Assembly: GCF_021441885.1 (NCBI RefSeq)
Contig: NZ_CP090438.1
Coordinates: 806,001 to 870,000, forward strand
Source: Vibrio maritimus
GTDB lineage: Bacteria > Pseudomonadota > Gammaproteobacteria > Enterobacterales > Vibrionaceae
Direction: 5' to 3'
Length of the DNA: 64,000 bases
Positions 1 to 10,033 of the stretch are shown piece by piece (the first letter of the stretch is position 1; the number at the start of each line of letters is the position of its first letter). The translations under genes and the position numbers were made by a program. The notes below the pieces were generated by a model. That model was given only the letters and a program-made list of their open reading frames with translations. It was not told the DNA's origin and did no database searches.

Positions 1-49
1 GACTGTGTTAATCTTGTGGTAAGGCAAATAGCGAAAGGCGCGACGTCAG

Positions 50-3000
50 GTGTTCACCGTTTACCACTCAAATCAAATAGATGTGCTTAAGTCTTTATTG
101 GTTCAGCTCATCAAGTTGGACCCACTTCAAAACCCATTTGAGAAAGAACAGATTCTGGTACAAAGCCCAGGCATGTCTCAGTGGCTTAAAATGGCGCTGG
201 CACAAGAGTTTGGTATTGCTGCCAACATTGACTTCCCATTACCCGCGACTTTTATTTGGGATAGGTTTGTTCAAGTACTCGATGGTGTGCCGAAACGCAG
301 CGCCTTCAATAAAGAGGCGATGACGTGGAAGATCATGCATCTGTTGCCAAAACATCTCGATGACCCAGATTTCGCACCGTTAGCCCAATATCTCAGTGAT
401 GATAGTGACGCCTCCAAGCGCTACCAGCTTGCTGAAAAAATTGCCGATATTTATGATGGTTATCTGGTGTATCGCCCAGAGTGGATTGCGACGTGGGAAG
501 CAGGACAAAGTGTTGTTGAGCTAGAGGGCGAGCAGCCTTGGCAACCCAAACTTTGGCAAGCCCTCTATGACCACACGGTGGCACTCGAACAATCGCCTTA
601 TCATCGCGCTAATCTTTATGAACATTTCATTGATGAGCTAGAAAGCAATAAAGACGTTAAGACCCACGGCTTGAGCCAATTGCCCAAACGACTGTTTGTG
701 TTCGGTATCTCTTCGCTGCCACCTCGTTACCTTGATGCGTTAAAAGCGTTAGGGGAACACATCGATGTTCACCTAATGTTTACTAACCCTTGTCGTTTCT
801 ATTGGGGAGAAGTTCGCGACCGAAAATACCTTGCTCGATTAGCCGCGGCGAAACGCAAGCAACTGAGCGACCTCGATAGCTTTGCCTCTAGCCAAGACTG
901 GCAAGAGGGGGATTGGGCGTTTGCGCAGCAGCTCAAAGGTGACATCGAGGCGAACGTTGACGACGAGTTGCACCTGTCTGAGGTCGGCAATAGTTTGCTG
1001 GCATCGATGGGTAAGTTAGGTCGCGATAATTTATATCTATTGTCTCAGCTTGAATCGAATGAGATAGAGGCGTTTGTAGAAGTCGAGCGCAATACTCTAC
1101 TGCAAAATATTCAAGCGGATATTCTTAACCTCGACGAGCATCAAGATGACACCTTGTTGTTGTCTTCTGAGCATAAACCCTGCATCGAAGCATCGGACAA
1201 CTCGCTCTCTGTGCATGTCTGCCACAGCCCAATGCGTGAAGTGGAGGTTCTCCACGATAATCTGCTCGCGATGTTTGACCGTAACCCAGAGCTAAAACCG
1301 CGCGACATCATTGTGATGGTGGCGGATATTAACGCCTACAGTCCGGCTATCCAGGCGGTATTTGGTAATGCATCCGGTGAGCGTTATATTCCGTTTTCGA
1401 TCTCTGACCGTACGGCGGATAAAGAAAGTCCGTTGCTGAATGCGTTCAATCAACTTTTGCAGTTGCCAGAGCTGCGCTGCACCAGCAGTGAAGTGTTGGA
1501 ACTGCTTGAAGTGCCTGCCATTATGGCTCGTTTCGACATTAATGAGCATGAATTTTCAACCTTGCGCGCGTGGGTCGAAGAGGCTCAAATCCGTTGGGGG
1601 ATCGATGCTCACACTGCCAGTGAGTTTGACCTGCCAGAATTTGGGCAAAACTCGTGGATGTTTGGTATCTCACGCATGCTAGCTGGCTATGCAATCAGCG
1701 AGCAAGCAGGACTCTTAATGGTGGGCGGTGAAGGTATTTCACCTTATGAGCAGACTCAAGGCATGCAGGCGGAAACTGCCGGCAAACTGGCGCAGTTCAT
1801 TGACAAGTTGGCACACTATCGCAGCGCACTCACTCAAACTATGTCGATATCAAGCTGGCAGCAACACATTAATCAGCTGGTGGATGACTTTTTTGCCGTC
1901 GACATTGAAGGCGAGGTCGTCGTGAAGTCGATTCGCGATACCCTGTCCGGGCTCAGTGAGCAGCTTGCAGACGCCCGCTATGATGAGCCGCTATCGCCGA
2001 GGATTATTCGCCAGTATTTTCTAGATAAACTTTCGGGCTCTCGAGTCAGTCAACGATTCTTGGCGGGGCAGGTAAACTTCTGCACACTCATGCCAATGCG
2101 CTCGATTCCGTTTAACACGGTGTGCCTGTTAGGTATGAATGATGGCGTTTATCCGAGAAGTGTACCGCCAGAGAGTTTTGACTTAATGACGGGACGCACC
2201 AAGCCAGGTGACCGCTCCAGACGCGATGACGACCGATACCTCTTTTTAGAGGCGATGTTGTCCGCTCAGCAAACCCTATATATCAGCTATGTAGGACGCT
2301 CAATTCAAGACAATACCGAACGTGTTCCCTCTATTTTGGTCTCAGAGTTATTAGAATACTGCGAGCAAAACTATTGTTTGGTGGGTGATGAGGCGCTCGA
2401 TGTGGATACATCAGGAGCAAAACTCACCGAATCACTTTGCTATGAATACCCTATGGTGCCCTTTAGTGCTGCACACTTTGATTACAAGTACGGTATTCAA
2501 AGCTACGCAGCGGAATGGCTGCCTTCGGCATGGCAAACCACACAAGTCGCGGCACAACAAACCAGTGCGCCATTCCATCTAGATCCTATTGATCGGGTTG
2601 AGGGTGAGAGAATCGAACTCGATCTCTCTGAGTTGCAGCGTTTTTGGCGCTTGCCCGTGCAGTATCTGTTCAACCGACGCCTACAGGTCAATTTTGATGA
2701 AAGCTTACTGGGTATCGAAGATGAAGAGCCGTTTGCATTAAATGGACTAGAGAGCTTTGGCTTACGCAAATCGCTGCTGGATGTCTTGATTGAGCCGGAA
2801 GATCAAGCGAACAAGCTGGCTCAATTCAAAGCGCAACAGAAAGCGCAGGGCTACCTTCCTGTGAACCAGTTCGGAGAGCTCGAGTTTGCCTCCAACGTGG
2901 CTCAGACCCAAGATCTTGCTGAGGCGATAGTTCCGTTAACATCCAATGAACTCGACGGCATCGAAATCGATATCTCAATTCCTTTGAAAAAAGTGTCAGT

Positions 3001-3544
3001 GACCCTACAAGGTTGGGTGACCAACTGCTATCAGAGTGGACTGGTGCGCTATCGAAGCGGAAGATTGCGCGCCAGTGACTACATGGCAGCCTGGATCGAT
3101 CATCTGCTGGTCTCGGTCTCCGGTCATCAGACGCGTACCCACATGCTGGCATACGACAAAAAAGAGGGCGTGGTGCACCGCATCTACCCTGTTATGTCCG
3201 CAGATGAAGCGATGAACTATTTAACACAGTTAGTCAGCCTGTTTGTCGATGGCTTAGATAGCCCGTTGAGCTATTTCCCAGAAACCGCATTAGCAGGTAT
3301 CGAAGCCAACTACAGTCGCGGTCAATGGAGCCCTAACGATGACAAAATGCTCAGCAAAATGCAGGCACGTTTTGTAGGGGGCTACATGCAGACAGGTGAA
3401 GGGGAAAACGCGTACATTTCTCGCGTATGGAGTGAGTGGAGCGATGCGCTAGCTAACGATGCCAAGCAGTTGGCACATTTGGTGTTAGAGGCGCCGAGAA
3501 CAAAGAGTGTGAGTGCTGAGGAATATTACTCGCAGGGTACCTGA
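50..3544 (+). CDS. recC: Exodeoxyribonuclease V gamma subunit RecC
   Basis: RecC is the Chi-recognising subunit of the RecBCD helicase-nuclease, which processes double-strand DNA ends for homologous recombination. The protein is 1164 residues, close to the 1122 of E. coli. The N-terminus (FTVYHSNQID) and the internal LVQSPGMSQWLKM stretch are typical of RecC. The fold is helicase-like, but I see no intact Walker A motif, as expected because RecC is an inactivated helicase. The start codon is GTG. recB and recD follow on the same strand. No ptrA protease gene lies between recC and recB, unlike in E. coli. Identification is firm; the exact start is less so. Confidence 0.97.
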   Translation: MFTVYHSNQIDVLKSLLVQLIKLDPLQNPFEKEQILVQSPGMSQWLKMALAQEFGIAANIDFPLPATFIWDRFVQVLDGVPKRSAFNKEAMTWKIMHLLPKHLDDPDFAPLAQYLSDDSDASKRYQLAEKIADIYDGYLVYRPEWIATWEAGQSVVELEGEQPWQPKLWQALYDHTVALEQSPYHRANLYEHFIDELESNKDVKTHGLSQLPKRLFVFGISSLPPRYLDALKALGEHIDVHLMFTNPCRFYWGEVRDRKYLARLAAAKRKQLSDLDSFASSQDWQEGDWAFAQQLKGDIEANVDDELHLSEVGNSLLASMGKLGRDNLYLLSQLESNEIEAFVEVERNTLLQNIQADILNLDEHQDDTLLLSSEHKPCIEASDNSLSVHVCHSPMREVEVLHDNLLAMFDRNPELKPRDIIVMVADINAYSPAIQAVFGNASGERYIPFSISDRTADKESPLLNAFNQLLQLPELRCTSSEVLELLEVPAIMARFDINEHEFSTLRAWVEEAQIRWGIDAHTASEFDLPEFGQNSWMFGISRMLAGYAISEQAGLLMVGGEGISPYEQTQGMQAETAGKLAQFIDKLAHYRSALTQTMSISSWQQHINQLVDDFFAVDIEGEVVVKSIRDTLSGLSEQLADARYDEPLSPRIIRQYFLDKLSGSRVSQRFLAGQVNFCTLMPMRSIPFNTVCLLGMNDGVYPRSVPPESFDLMTGRTKPGDRSRRDDDRYLFLEAMLSAQQTLYISYVGRSIQDNTERVPSILVSELLEYCEQNYCLVGDEALDVDTSGAKLTESLCYEYPMVPFSAAHFDYKYGIQSYAAEWLPSAWQTTQVAAQQTSAPFHLDPIDRVEGERIELDLSELQRFWRLPVQYLFNRRLQVNFDESLLGIEDEEPFALNGLESFGLRKSLLDVLIEPEDQANKLAQFKAQQKAQGYLPVNQFGELEFASNVAQTQDLAEAIVPLTSNELDGIEIDISIPLKKVSVTLQGWVTNCYQSGLVRYRSGRLRASDYMAAWIDHLLVSVSGHQTRTHMLAYDKKEGVVHRIYPVMSADEAMNYLTQLVSLFVDGLDSPLSYFPETALAGIEANYSRGQWSPNDDKMLSKMQARFVGGYMQTGEGENAYISRVWSEWSDALANDAKQLAHLVLEAPRTKSVSAEEYYSQGT

Positions 3545-3756
3545 CAAAGAGGGAGTGGCCGCCAGTCTTTATAATAGTGTGTAGGGAGAGTGCTGGGCGG
3601 CCGATGAGGGTCAGAGGGACCCGTATTTCTGCGAAGAATAGTAGGCGTAGCGGGTGATTAAATCCGTGAATAAGATCGCAACTTACATACTAATTAATTA
3701 TATCTACTTGTTTTGAATTGGATTTTAAGCGTTGGATCACACAGTTGAGTTTGAAC
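3545..3756 (+). other. Structured recC-recB intergenic spacer
   Basis: These 212 bases hold no ORF but contain two GC-rich inverted repeats. GGCCGCC (3557-3563) pairs with GGCGGCC (3596-3602), and the loop contains TATAAT. A tight hairpin GGGTC-AGAGG-GACCC follows at 3608-3622. Neither is followed by a T-run, so they are not clear intrinsic terminators. They may be mRNA processing or stabilising structures, or part of a small RNA. No function is assigned. Confidence 0.4.
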
Positions 3757-6700
3757 ATGCAGCCAGAGAATAAAAAGCCAACAGCCCTAGACACCATGAC
3801 CTTTCCTTTGCATGGTGCTCGTTTGATTGAAGCATCAGCGGGAACAGGCAAAACCTTCACCATAGCGGGTCTTTACTTGAGGCTGCTGCTTGGTCACGGT
3901 AATGATGGCAGTCAGCATCGTCAGTCACTCACGGTCGATGAGATTCTCGTGGTAACCTTTACTGAGGCGGCGACTGCTGAACTTCGTGATCGCATTCGTG
4001 CACGCATACATCAAGCACGTATTGCCTTTGCCCGTGGAGAAAGCAATGATCCTGTTATCCAGCCACTGCTGGAAGAGGTGACTGACCACAGATACGCCAC
4101 AGAGACCTTGCTTCAAGCCGAGAGGCAAATGGATGAAGCCGCGGTGTATACGATTCACGGCTTTTGTCAGCGAATGTTGACGCAAAACGCCTTTGAGTCC
4201 GGAGCTCGATTCAATAATGAGTTTGTGACAGACGAAAGCCGTCTAAAAGCTCAAGTAGCTGCCGATTTTTGGCGAAGTCAGTTTTATCCATTGAACCTAG
4301 AGATGGCATCAGAGGTTCGCAAACTGTGGGCGACACCGAGTGCACTGCTTAGTGATATTAGCCGTTACTTAACTGGTCCTGCGATTACCATGCAGGGCGT
4401 TGAGGGCAGCGTCGATATTGCCGCTTTGCACCAAGCCAATCTAGACCGAATCAAGACGTTAAAAGCGAACTGGTTGGCAGTATCCGATGATGTCGTGCCT
4501 TGTATCTCGCAATCCGATGTGAATAAACGCAGCTACACCAAAAAATCGCTTCCTAGTTGGGTTGAAGGCATTACTTATTGGGCTCAGCAAGAGACTCTCG
4601 ATTATGGTTTGCCAAGTGCATTAGAGAAGTTTTCTCAATCGGTACTGATTGAAAAGACACCGAAAGGTGAAGCGCCTTCGATGAGCGTTTTTTCCGAGAT
4701 AGAAGCGTTCTTGGCCACGCCTCCTGAGCTAAAAACGCCTCTGTTGGCAATGGCGATTCATCAGTGCCGGACGCGTCTCGCGCTGGCGAAAGAGCAGAAA
4801 CAAAGGTTGTCATTTGATGACCTACTGACTCAGCTTTCAGCCGCGCTGGATCTGGAGTCTGGTGACATGCTCGCTGAGAAAATTCGCACTCAATTTCCAG
4901 TTGCGATGATTGATGAGTTCCAAGATACCGACCCGCTTCAGTATCAGATTTTTAGCTCAGTCTATTTAAGCCATCCAGAGTGTGGTTGGTTTATGATCGG
5001 TGACCCAAAGCAGGCGATTTATGGCTTCCGTGGGGCGGATATTTTCACCTATATTCAAGCCAGAAATCAGGTGGTTGATCACTACACTTTAGGGACCAAC
5101 TGGCGCTCCAGTGAGCGTATGGTTAATAGCGTTAATACGCTTTTTGATCGCGCGGATTCTCCGTTCCTTTATGACAGCGATATCCCATTTTATCCTGTGA
5201 ATGCGAGTCCGAATGCGGGTGGTCGCCAATGGCAAAAAAGTGGCGAAGCGCAGCCAGCACTGCAGTTTTGGCTCCAAGAAGCGGAAGCGCCACTACCAAA
5301 AGGTGACTACCAGCAGCACATGGCTGCCGCAACAGCGCAACACATCAAAATGGTGCTTACCGAATCGCAAACCAGCGATGTGGTGTTGGCGGATGGCGAT
5401 AAGCAGCATCCGGTCGAGGCGGGTGATATTGCCGTGCTGGTAAGAACCGGTAGCGAAGGGCAACTTATCAAACAAGCTCTGGCGGAGCGAGGCATTGCCA
5501 GCGTCTATTTATCCAATCGCGACAGTGTGTTTGGCAGCCCAGTTGCTGAAGATATGCTGCGCTTAATGCAGGCGATATGGTATCAAGACGATGAGCGCCT
5601 GTTAAAAGGGGCATTAGCATCTGAGCTATTTGCACTGCCCGCAAATGAGCTAGACGGCCTCAACAATGATGAAAACCTGTGGGAGCAGGTAGTTGGTGAA
5701 TTTCGCGATTACCGACAGCTGTGGCAATTGAGGGGCGTATTGCCGATGCTGCGCTCAGTGCTGTTTAAGCGTGAGATGTCGAATCGATTATTAGCCACGG
5801 TAGGGGGCGAACGCCTACTGACCGACTATTTGCACCTCGGTGAGCTGCTGCAAGCGGCGCGACAAGATGTAGAGAGTGATACAGCCTTGCTGCGCTGGTT
5901 TGCTCAGTCTATTGAAGATGCCAAGCAAGGTCTTGGTGGGGGCGATGACCACATTCAGCGCCTCGAGTCAGAGCGAAATCTCGTTCAAATCATCACCATA
6001 CATAAATCTAAAGGGTTGGAATACGACCTCGTCTATTTGCCGTTTGCTGTCAGTTATCGTGAGGCGATGGAGGCGAAGTACTATGATGAGCAGGCTAAGC
6101 AATCCATTCTCGATCTAAGAAAGTCAAAAGAGGCACTGGCTCAGGCAGACAAAGAGCGCTTAGCGGAAGACCTGCGACTCATCTATGTGGCCCTCACCCG
6201 CGCCGTTTACGCTTGCTTTATCGGTATCGCACCGCTTAGAAGTGGACGTTCAACCAAAGAGCCAACGGGCGTTCATCACAGTGCGCTGGGTTATCTGGTT
6301 CAAAATGGTCAAGAGCTCGGTGTCAGTGAGCTAGGCGCCATGCTTGCTGAGCTGGCGAACCAGTCCGGTGATATTGCGGTGACAGCGCCGCCAGAGCCTG
6401 ATGACTCACGCTACCAAGCGCCTCAAGCTGAGCTTTCAGAGCTAAGCGCGAAAGAGCAAACGCAAGACATTGACCGCGATTGGCGTCTCACCAGTTACTC
6501 GGCCCTAGTGAAGCAAAGTAGCCACGGCAGTAGCGATGAAGTCTTTATAGAAGAGTCAGGCTTGGATATTGACTCTTCCGATGATGAGCAGCTTGACCCA
6601 CTGCTAGAGCCAGAGAAAACCATCTTCCATTTCCCGAAGGGAGCGAGGCCCGGTACCTTCCTCCACACGGTGTTTGAAGAGATTGAGTTTACTGAACCTG

Positions 6701-7425
6701 CTGGCTCTGAAGGCAACTCGCAAATCATTGCTGAGCTACTTGAAAAAGAACAGTATGACCCTGAGTGGCTGGCTGTACTTACAGAGCTGGTGGATCAAGT
6801 GATGAACACGGCATTGGATGGCGATGCACTGTTTTTAAGAGATAAGGGCATTGATAAGCGCTTGGTTGAGATGGAGTTTTTGCTGCCCATTGATGTTTTG
6901 GATGCGCCATCCCTCAACCGAGTCATCCAAAGGCATGATAGCCTGTCAGCAAGAGCTCATGAGCTTGGCTTCTACACCGTAAAAGGCATGCTTAAAGGCT
7001 TTATCGATTTGGTGTTTGAGCATCAAGGTAAGTACTTTGTACTCGATTGGAAGTCGAACTATCTGGGCGATGATGTGAGCTGTTATCAACGCTCCCAGCT
7101 TGAGCATGCCATGGTCGACCATCGCTACGACTTACAGTATCAAATTTATGCTTTAGCTCTGCATCGCTTTTTGAAAACACGTATTCCAAATTATGACTAC
7201 GACACGCATGTAGGCGGGGTTTACTATCTGTTCTTGCGAGGTATCGAGCCTAATTCGGATTCGGGGATATTCAGTGCTCGCCCAACAAAAGCCATGATTG
7301 AGGCGTTAGATGGTTTGTTTTTCGGAGCGCAACCTTCTCACAATCAAGGTATGGAAAGCGCAGAGAGTAATGAAACTGACGCTACTACCGATGGAGAAAA
7401 TCAACAAATGGGGCTTGGATTTTGA
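3757..7425 (+). CDS. recB: Exodeoxyribonuclease V beta subunit RecB
   Basis: RecB is the 3'-5' helicase and nuclease subunit of RecBCD. Walker A (EASAGTGKTF) lies at about residues 25-34, the helicase DEFQDTDPLQY motif near 385, and the late helicase motif RLIYVALTRA near 806. The C-terminal nuclease domain carries GFIDLVF and VLDWKSN near residues 1078-1100, supplying the metal-binding Asp and the catalytic Asp/Lys. I chose the ATG at 3757 (1222 residues) because the Walker A distance then matches E. coli RecB. An in-frame TTG at 3718 would add 13 residues. The stop codon overlaps the recD start by 4 bases, implying translational coupling. Confidence 0.97.
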   Translation: MQPENKKPTALDTMTFPLHGARLIEASAGTGKTFTIAGLYLRLLLGHGNDGSQHRQSLTVDEILVVTFTEAATAELRDRIRARIHQARIAFARGESNDPVIQPLLEEVTDHRYATETLLQAERQMDEAAVYTIHGFCQRMLTQNAFESGARFNNEFVTDESRLKAQVAADFWRSQFYPLNLEMASEVRKLWATPSALLSDISRYLTGPAITMQGVEGSVDIAALHQANLDRIKTLKANWLAVSDDVVPCISQSDVNKRSYTKKSLPSWVEGITYWAQQETLDYGLPSALEKFSQSVLIEKTPKGEAPSMSVFSEIEAFLATPPELKTPLLAMAIHQCRTRLALAKEQKQRLSFDDLLTQLSAALDLESGDMLAEKIRTQFPVAMIDEFQDTDPLQYQIFSSVYLSHPECGWFMIGDPKQAIYGFRGADIFTYIQARNQVVDHYTLGTNWRSSERMVNSVNTLFDRADSPFLYDSDIPFYPVNASPNAGGRQWQKSGEAQPALQFWLQEAEAPLPKGDYQQHMAAATAQHIKMVLTESQTSDVVLADGDKQHPVEAGDIAVLVRTGSEGQLIKQALAERGIASVYLSNRDSVFGSPVAEDMLRLMQAIWYQDDERLLKGALASELFALPANELDGLNNDENLWEQVVGEFRDYRQLWQLRGVLPMLRSVLFKREMSNRLLATVGGERLLTDYLHLGELLQAARQDVESDTALLRWFAQSIEDAKQGLGGGDDHIQRLESERNLVQIITIHKSKGLEYDLVYLPFAVSYREAMEAKYYDEQAKQSILDLRKSKEALAQADKERLAEDLRLIYVALTRAVYACFIGIAPLRSGRSTKEPTGVHHSALGYLVQNGQELGVSELGAMLAELANQSGDIAVTAPPEPDDSRYQAPQAELSELSAKEQTQDIDRDWRLTSYSALVKQSSHGSSDEVFIEESGLDIDSSDDEQLDPLLEPEKTIFHFPKGARPGTFLHTVFEEIEFTEPAGSEGNSQIIAELLEKEQYDPEWLAVLTELVDQVMNTALDGDALFLRDKGIDKRLVEMEFLLPIDVLDAPSLNRVIQRHDSLSARAHELGFYTVKGMLKGFIDLVFEHQGKYFVLDWKSNYLGDDVSCYQRSQLEHAMVDHRYDLQYQIYALALHRFLKTRIPNYDYDTHVGGVYYLFLRGIEPNSDSGIFSARPTKAMIEALDGLFFGAQPSHNQGMESAESNETDATTDGENQQMGLGF

Positions 7426-9587
7426 TGACGACTAGCCGGACGTTCGCACAGTGGATCGAGGATTTAGTGGCGAAGAAGTGCCTTAGACCACTCGATTATC
7501 AATTTGCAAAGTTTGTTGCCTCGATAGAGACCCAATACCCTGATGAAGTGATGTGGTTGGCGGCATTGGTAAGTGCTCAACTAGGTCAGGGGCACATATG
7601 TGTCAACTTAGACAGTGACCTCACAGAGCAGGCGTTGATGCCTTCACCGGATTTGATAGGTCTCTACGGCGCGGCAGCAGTCCCTCTAGAGGATAAAGTT
7701 GCCAAGGTTGATTGGTCGCTAGTCATTGATAAGGCATCAACCATTAGCCAGCTTGAGGCAGAGAATGCACAGTTGGCGACAGTGACGCCTTTAGTTTGGC
7801 AGCATCATCGTCTCTATTTGCAGCGCTATTTTACGTACGAACAGACCATTGCCGAGCGTTTGCTTGCCATGGCCACGCCTATTGAGCTTTCAACTTCGCA
7901 GATTCAATCTGCGGCGACCATGCTTGACCAGCTATTCGCGCGCGAGTATCACTACCTCTATTCTGCGCTAGTCAATCAATCGAAAGGGTCGAGTAATCAG
8001 GTCTCGCGCCAGCAGATCGTTTGTGACTTTCTCGATGTGATAGACGAGCAAGCCATAGATTGGGAGCGAGTAGAAAGTACTCTAAGTGCTGCGCGCTCAG
8101 CATCCGACTTACAGCCTCTAGACAGCGTGATACCTCTAACCGCTTGCCTCAACTGGCAGAAAGTGGCCGCTGCGGTGGCACTGACTAGGCGTTTTGCGGT
8201 GATTTCTGGTGGGCCTGGAACGGGCAAAACCACCACTGTCACCAAATTGCTCGCCGCTATGGTCAATCAGGCGAATCAACAGGGAGAGTCGCCGACGATT
8301 AAGCTGGTAGCGCCAACGGGTAAGGCAGCCGCGCGATTGACGGAGTCTATTGGTAAGGCCGTTGACTCATTGGCATTAGACCCTGAGCTTAAGGCGAGTA
8401 TTCCGACCGAATCGAGTACACTGCATCGTTTATTAGGCGCTATTACTGGACGAGTTGAATTTAGGCACAATCAATCCAATCCATTGCATTTGGATGTGTT
8501 GGTGCTTGATGAAGCCTCCATGGTCGATCTGCCGATGATGCATCGACTGTTGGATGCACTGCCGTCTCATGCGCGGCTGATATTGCTAGGTGACAAAGAT
8601 CAGCTCGCGTCAGTAGAGGCTGGGGCCGTGTTGTCTGATATCTGTGATTTTTCATCGCATGGCTACAGTGCAAAACAGAACGATCGTATCCGTGCGCTTA
8701 CTCAGTTTGACTGTCAACGTGGCGAGGTGGCAAAAACGTCGGTTTCGCCATTGGCAGATAGCTTATGTGTGCTGCAAAAAAGCTATCGTTTCGATGCGCG
8801 CTCTGGCATCGGACAACTTGCTAAGCAGGTGAACGCTGCGAGCAGCAGAGGCTTTGAGCAAGTTTGGCAAAAAGGGTTCGATGATATTGAGTGGATGGCG
8901 CTAAGTGGAGATAGTTATCAAAAGCTCATCGATCGTTTGGTGCGCGCCTATCAGCCCTACTTGACGGATGCGAGAAATGCTTCGCCCGCGAGTGAGTCGT
9001 TAGCGAGTCACGAGGCGTTAGTGAATTGGCAACAGTCGTTAGCTCGTTCGGTTTTGAATGCCTTTGCAAAAGCTAGATTGCTCTGCGCGGTTCGTGATGG
9101 TGATTTTGGGGTGACAGGACTAAACCAGCGCACGGAATCTCGCTTGAAACAGCGCGGATTGATCCCCCGTGGTGAGGAGCTTTGGTATATTGGCCGACCA
9201 CTAATGGTGACAAAAAACGACCATGGTCTTGGGCTCTATAACGGTGATATTGGTATTTGTTTATGGGACTTTAGTGCTGATACACCAAGGCTTAAAGTGT
9301 TCTTTGAACTGCCTGATGGAAGCATCAAGTCAGTACTGCCAAGCCGAATGCCAGAGCACGAAACGGCATACGCAATGACCATCCATAAGTCTCAGGGCAG
9401 TGAATTTGCTCATACCTTTATGATTTTGCCAGCTGATTTTAGTCCGTTGTTGACCAAAGAGCTGATCTATACCGGTATTACGAGGGCGAAATCGCGTTTT
9501 AGCTTAGTCGCAGATGGCAAAGTCGTCGGTAAAGGTATTCGTCACAAGACATTAAGGCACAGTGGGTTAGCGCTGAGGTTGAGGTAG
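7422..9587 (+). CDS. recD: Exodeoxyribonuclease V alpha subunit RecD
   Basis: RecD is the 5'-3' helicase motor of RecBCD and belongs to superfamily 1B. Walker A (GGPGTGKTTT) lies near residue 263, Walker B (VLVLDEASMVDL) near 360, and the C-terminal UvrD-like motif AMTIHKSQGSEF near 650. At 721 residues it is longer than the roughly 608 of E. coli. Some of the extra length looks like low-conservation insertions around residues 410-440 and 520-545. The ATG lies inside the recB stop (ATGA overlap). Confidence 0.97.
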   Translation: MMTTSRTFAQWIEDLVAKKCLRPLDYQFAKFVASIETQYPDEVMWLAALVSAQLGQGHICVNLDSDLTEQALMPSPDLIGLYGAAAVPLEDKVAKVDWSLVIDKASTISQLEAENAQLATVTPLVWQHHRLYLQRYFTYEQTIAERLLAMATPIELSTSQIQSAATMLDQLFAREYHYLYSALVNQSKGSSNQVSRQQIVCDFLDVIDEQAIDWERVESTLSAARSASDLQPLDSVIPLTACLNWQKVAAAVALTRRFAVISGGPGTGKTTTVTKLLAAMVNQANQQGESPTIKLVAPTGKAAARLTESIGKAVDSLALDPELKASIPTESSTLHRLLGAITGRVEFRHNQSNPLHLDVLVLDEASMVDLPMMHRLLDALPSHARLILLGDKDQLASVEAGAVLSDICDFSSHGYSAKQNDRIRALTQFDCQRGEVAKTSVSPLADSLCVLQKSYRFDARSGIGQLAKQVNAASSRGFEQVWQKGFDDIEWMALSGDSYQKLIDRLVRAYQPYLTDARNASPASESLASHEALVNWQQSLARSVLNAFAKARLLCAVRDGDFGVTGLNQRTESRLKQRGLIPRGEELWYIGRPLMVTKNDHGLGLYNGDIGICLWDFSADTPRLKVFFELPDGSIKSVLPSRMPEHETAYAMTIHKSQGSEFAHTFMILPADFSPLLTKELIYTGITRAKSRFSLVADGKVVGKGIRHKTLRHSGLALRLR

Positions 9588-9640
9588 TTTGGTAAGGCGA
9601 GAAACAATGCCTACCTTCCATGGTAGTGCACTCTCGACGT

Positions 9641-9820
9641 CTAGTTAAAGACTTCGGAATAGGTGATGTGGTTGATCCGATACTGCTCTTGGTAAACCTT
9701 CATTAGTGATTTGACCTTTTCGGATACGGGGAAGACACAATGGACATTGTGTCCTTCTAGGAAGTGGTTTTCTGCCATGTCCCAGAAGCTTTGAATAGAA
9801 TTGCAAATAACTGTTCGCAT
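9641..9820 (-). CDS. Small conserved hypothetical protein (59 aa)
   Basis: This ORF lies between recD and argA and begins MRTVICNSIQSFWDMAENHF. The composition is protein-like, with aromatics and balanced charge, and there is no signal peptide or membrane segment. I chose the ATG at 9818-9820 because a weak Shine-Dalgarno (AGAGTG) precedes it. A longer in-frame version extends to 9850. It looks like a genuine small vibrio protein, but I cannot name a domain or function. Confidence 0.65.
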   Translation of the reverse strand: MRTVICNSIQSFWDMAENHFLEGHNVHCVFPVSEKVKSLMKVYQEQYRINHITYSEVFN

Positions 9821-10033
9821 AGATGTCACTCTTAGAGTTTTGGTGTTCACCTAGCAATCCTTGCACTGCCCGCCAGCTTGTTGCTTTTTGGGAGTCCTGT
9901 CACACTTACTGCTGTAACTTGGGCGAATTTTAGACAGTTATTGGCGAGTTGTAAAACAATTTGTGCCAATTAATGACAGCAATCGATTTCATACAACCAA
10001 TAGTCGTCATCAATGGAATCTGAGCGCAATTTA

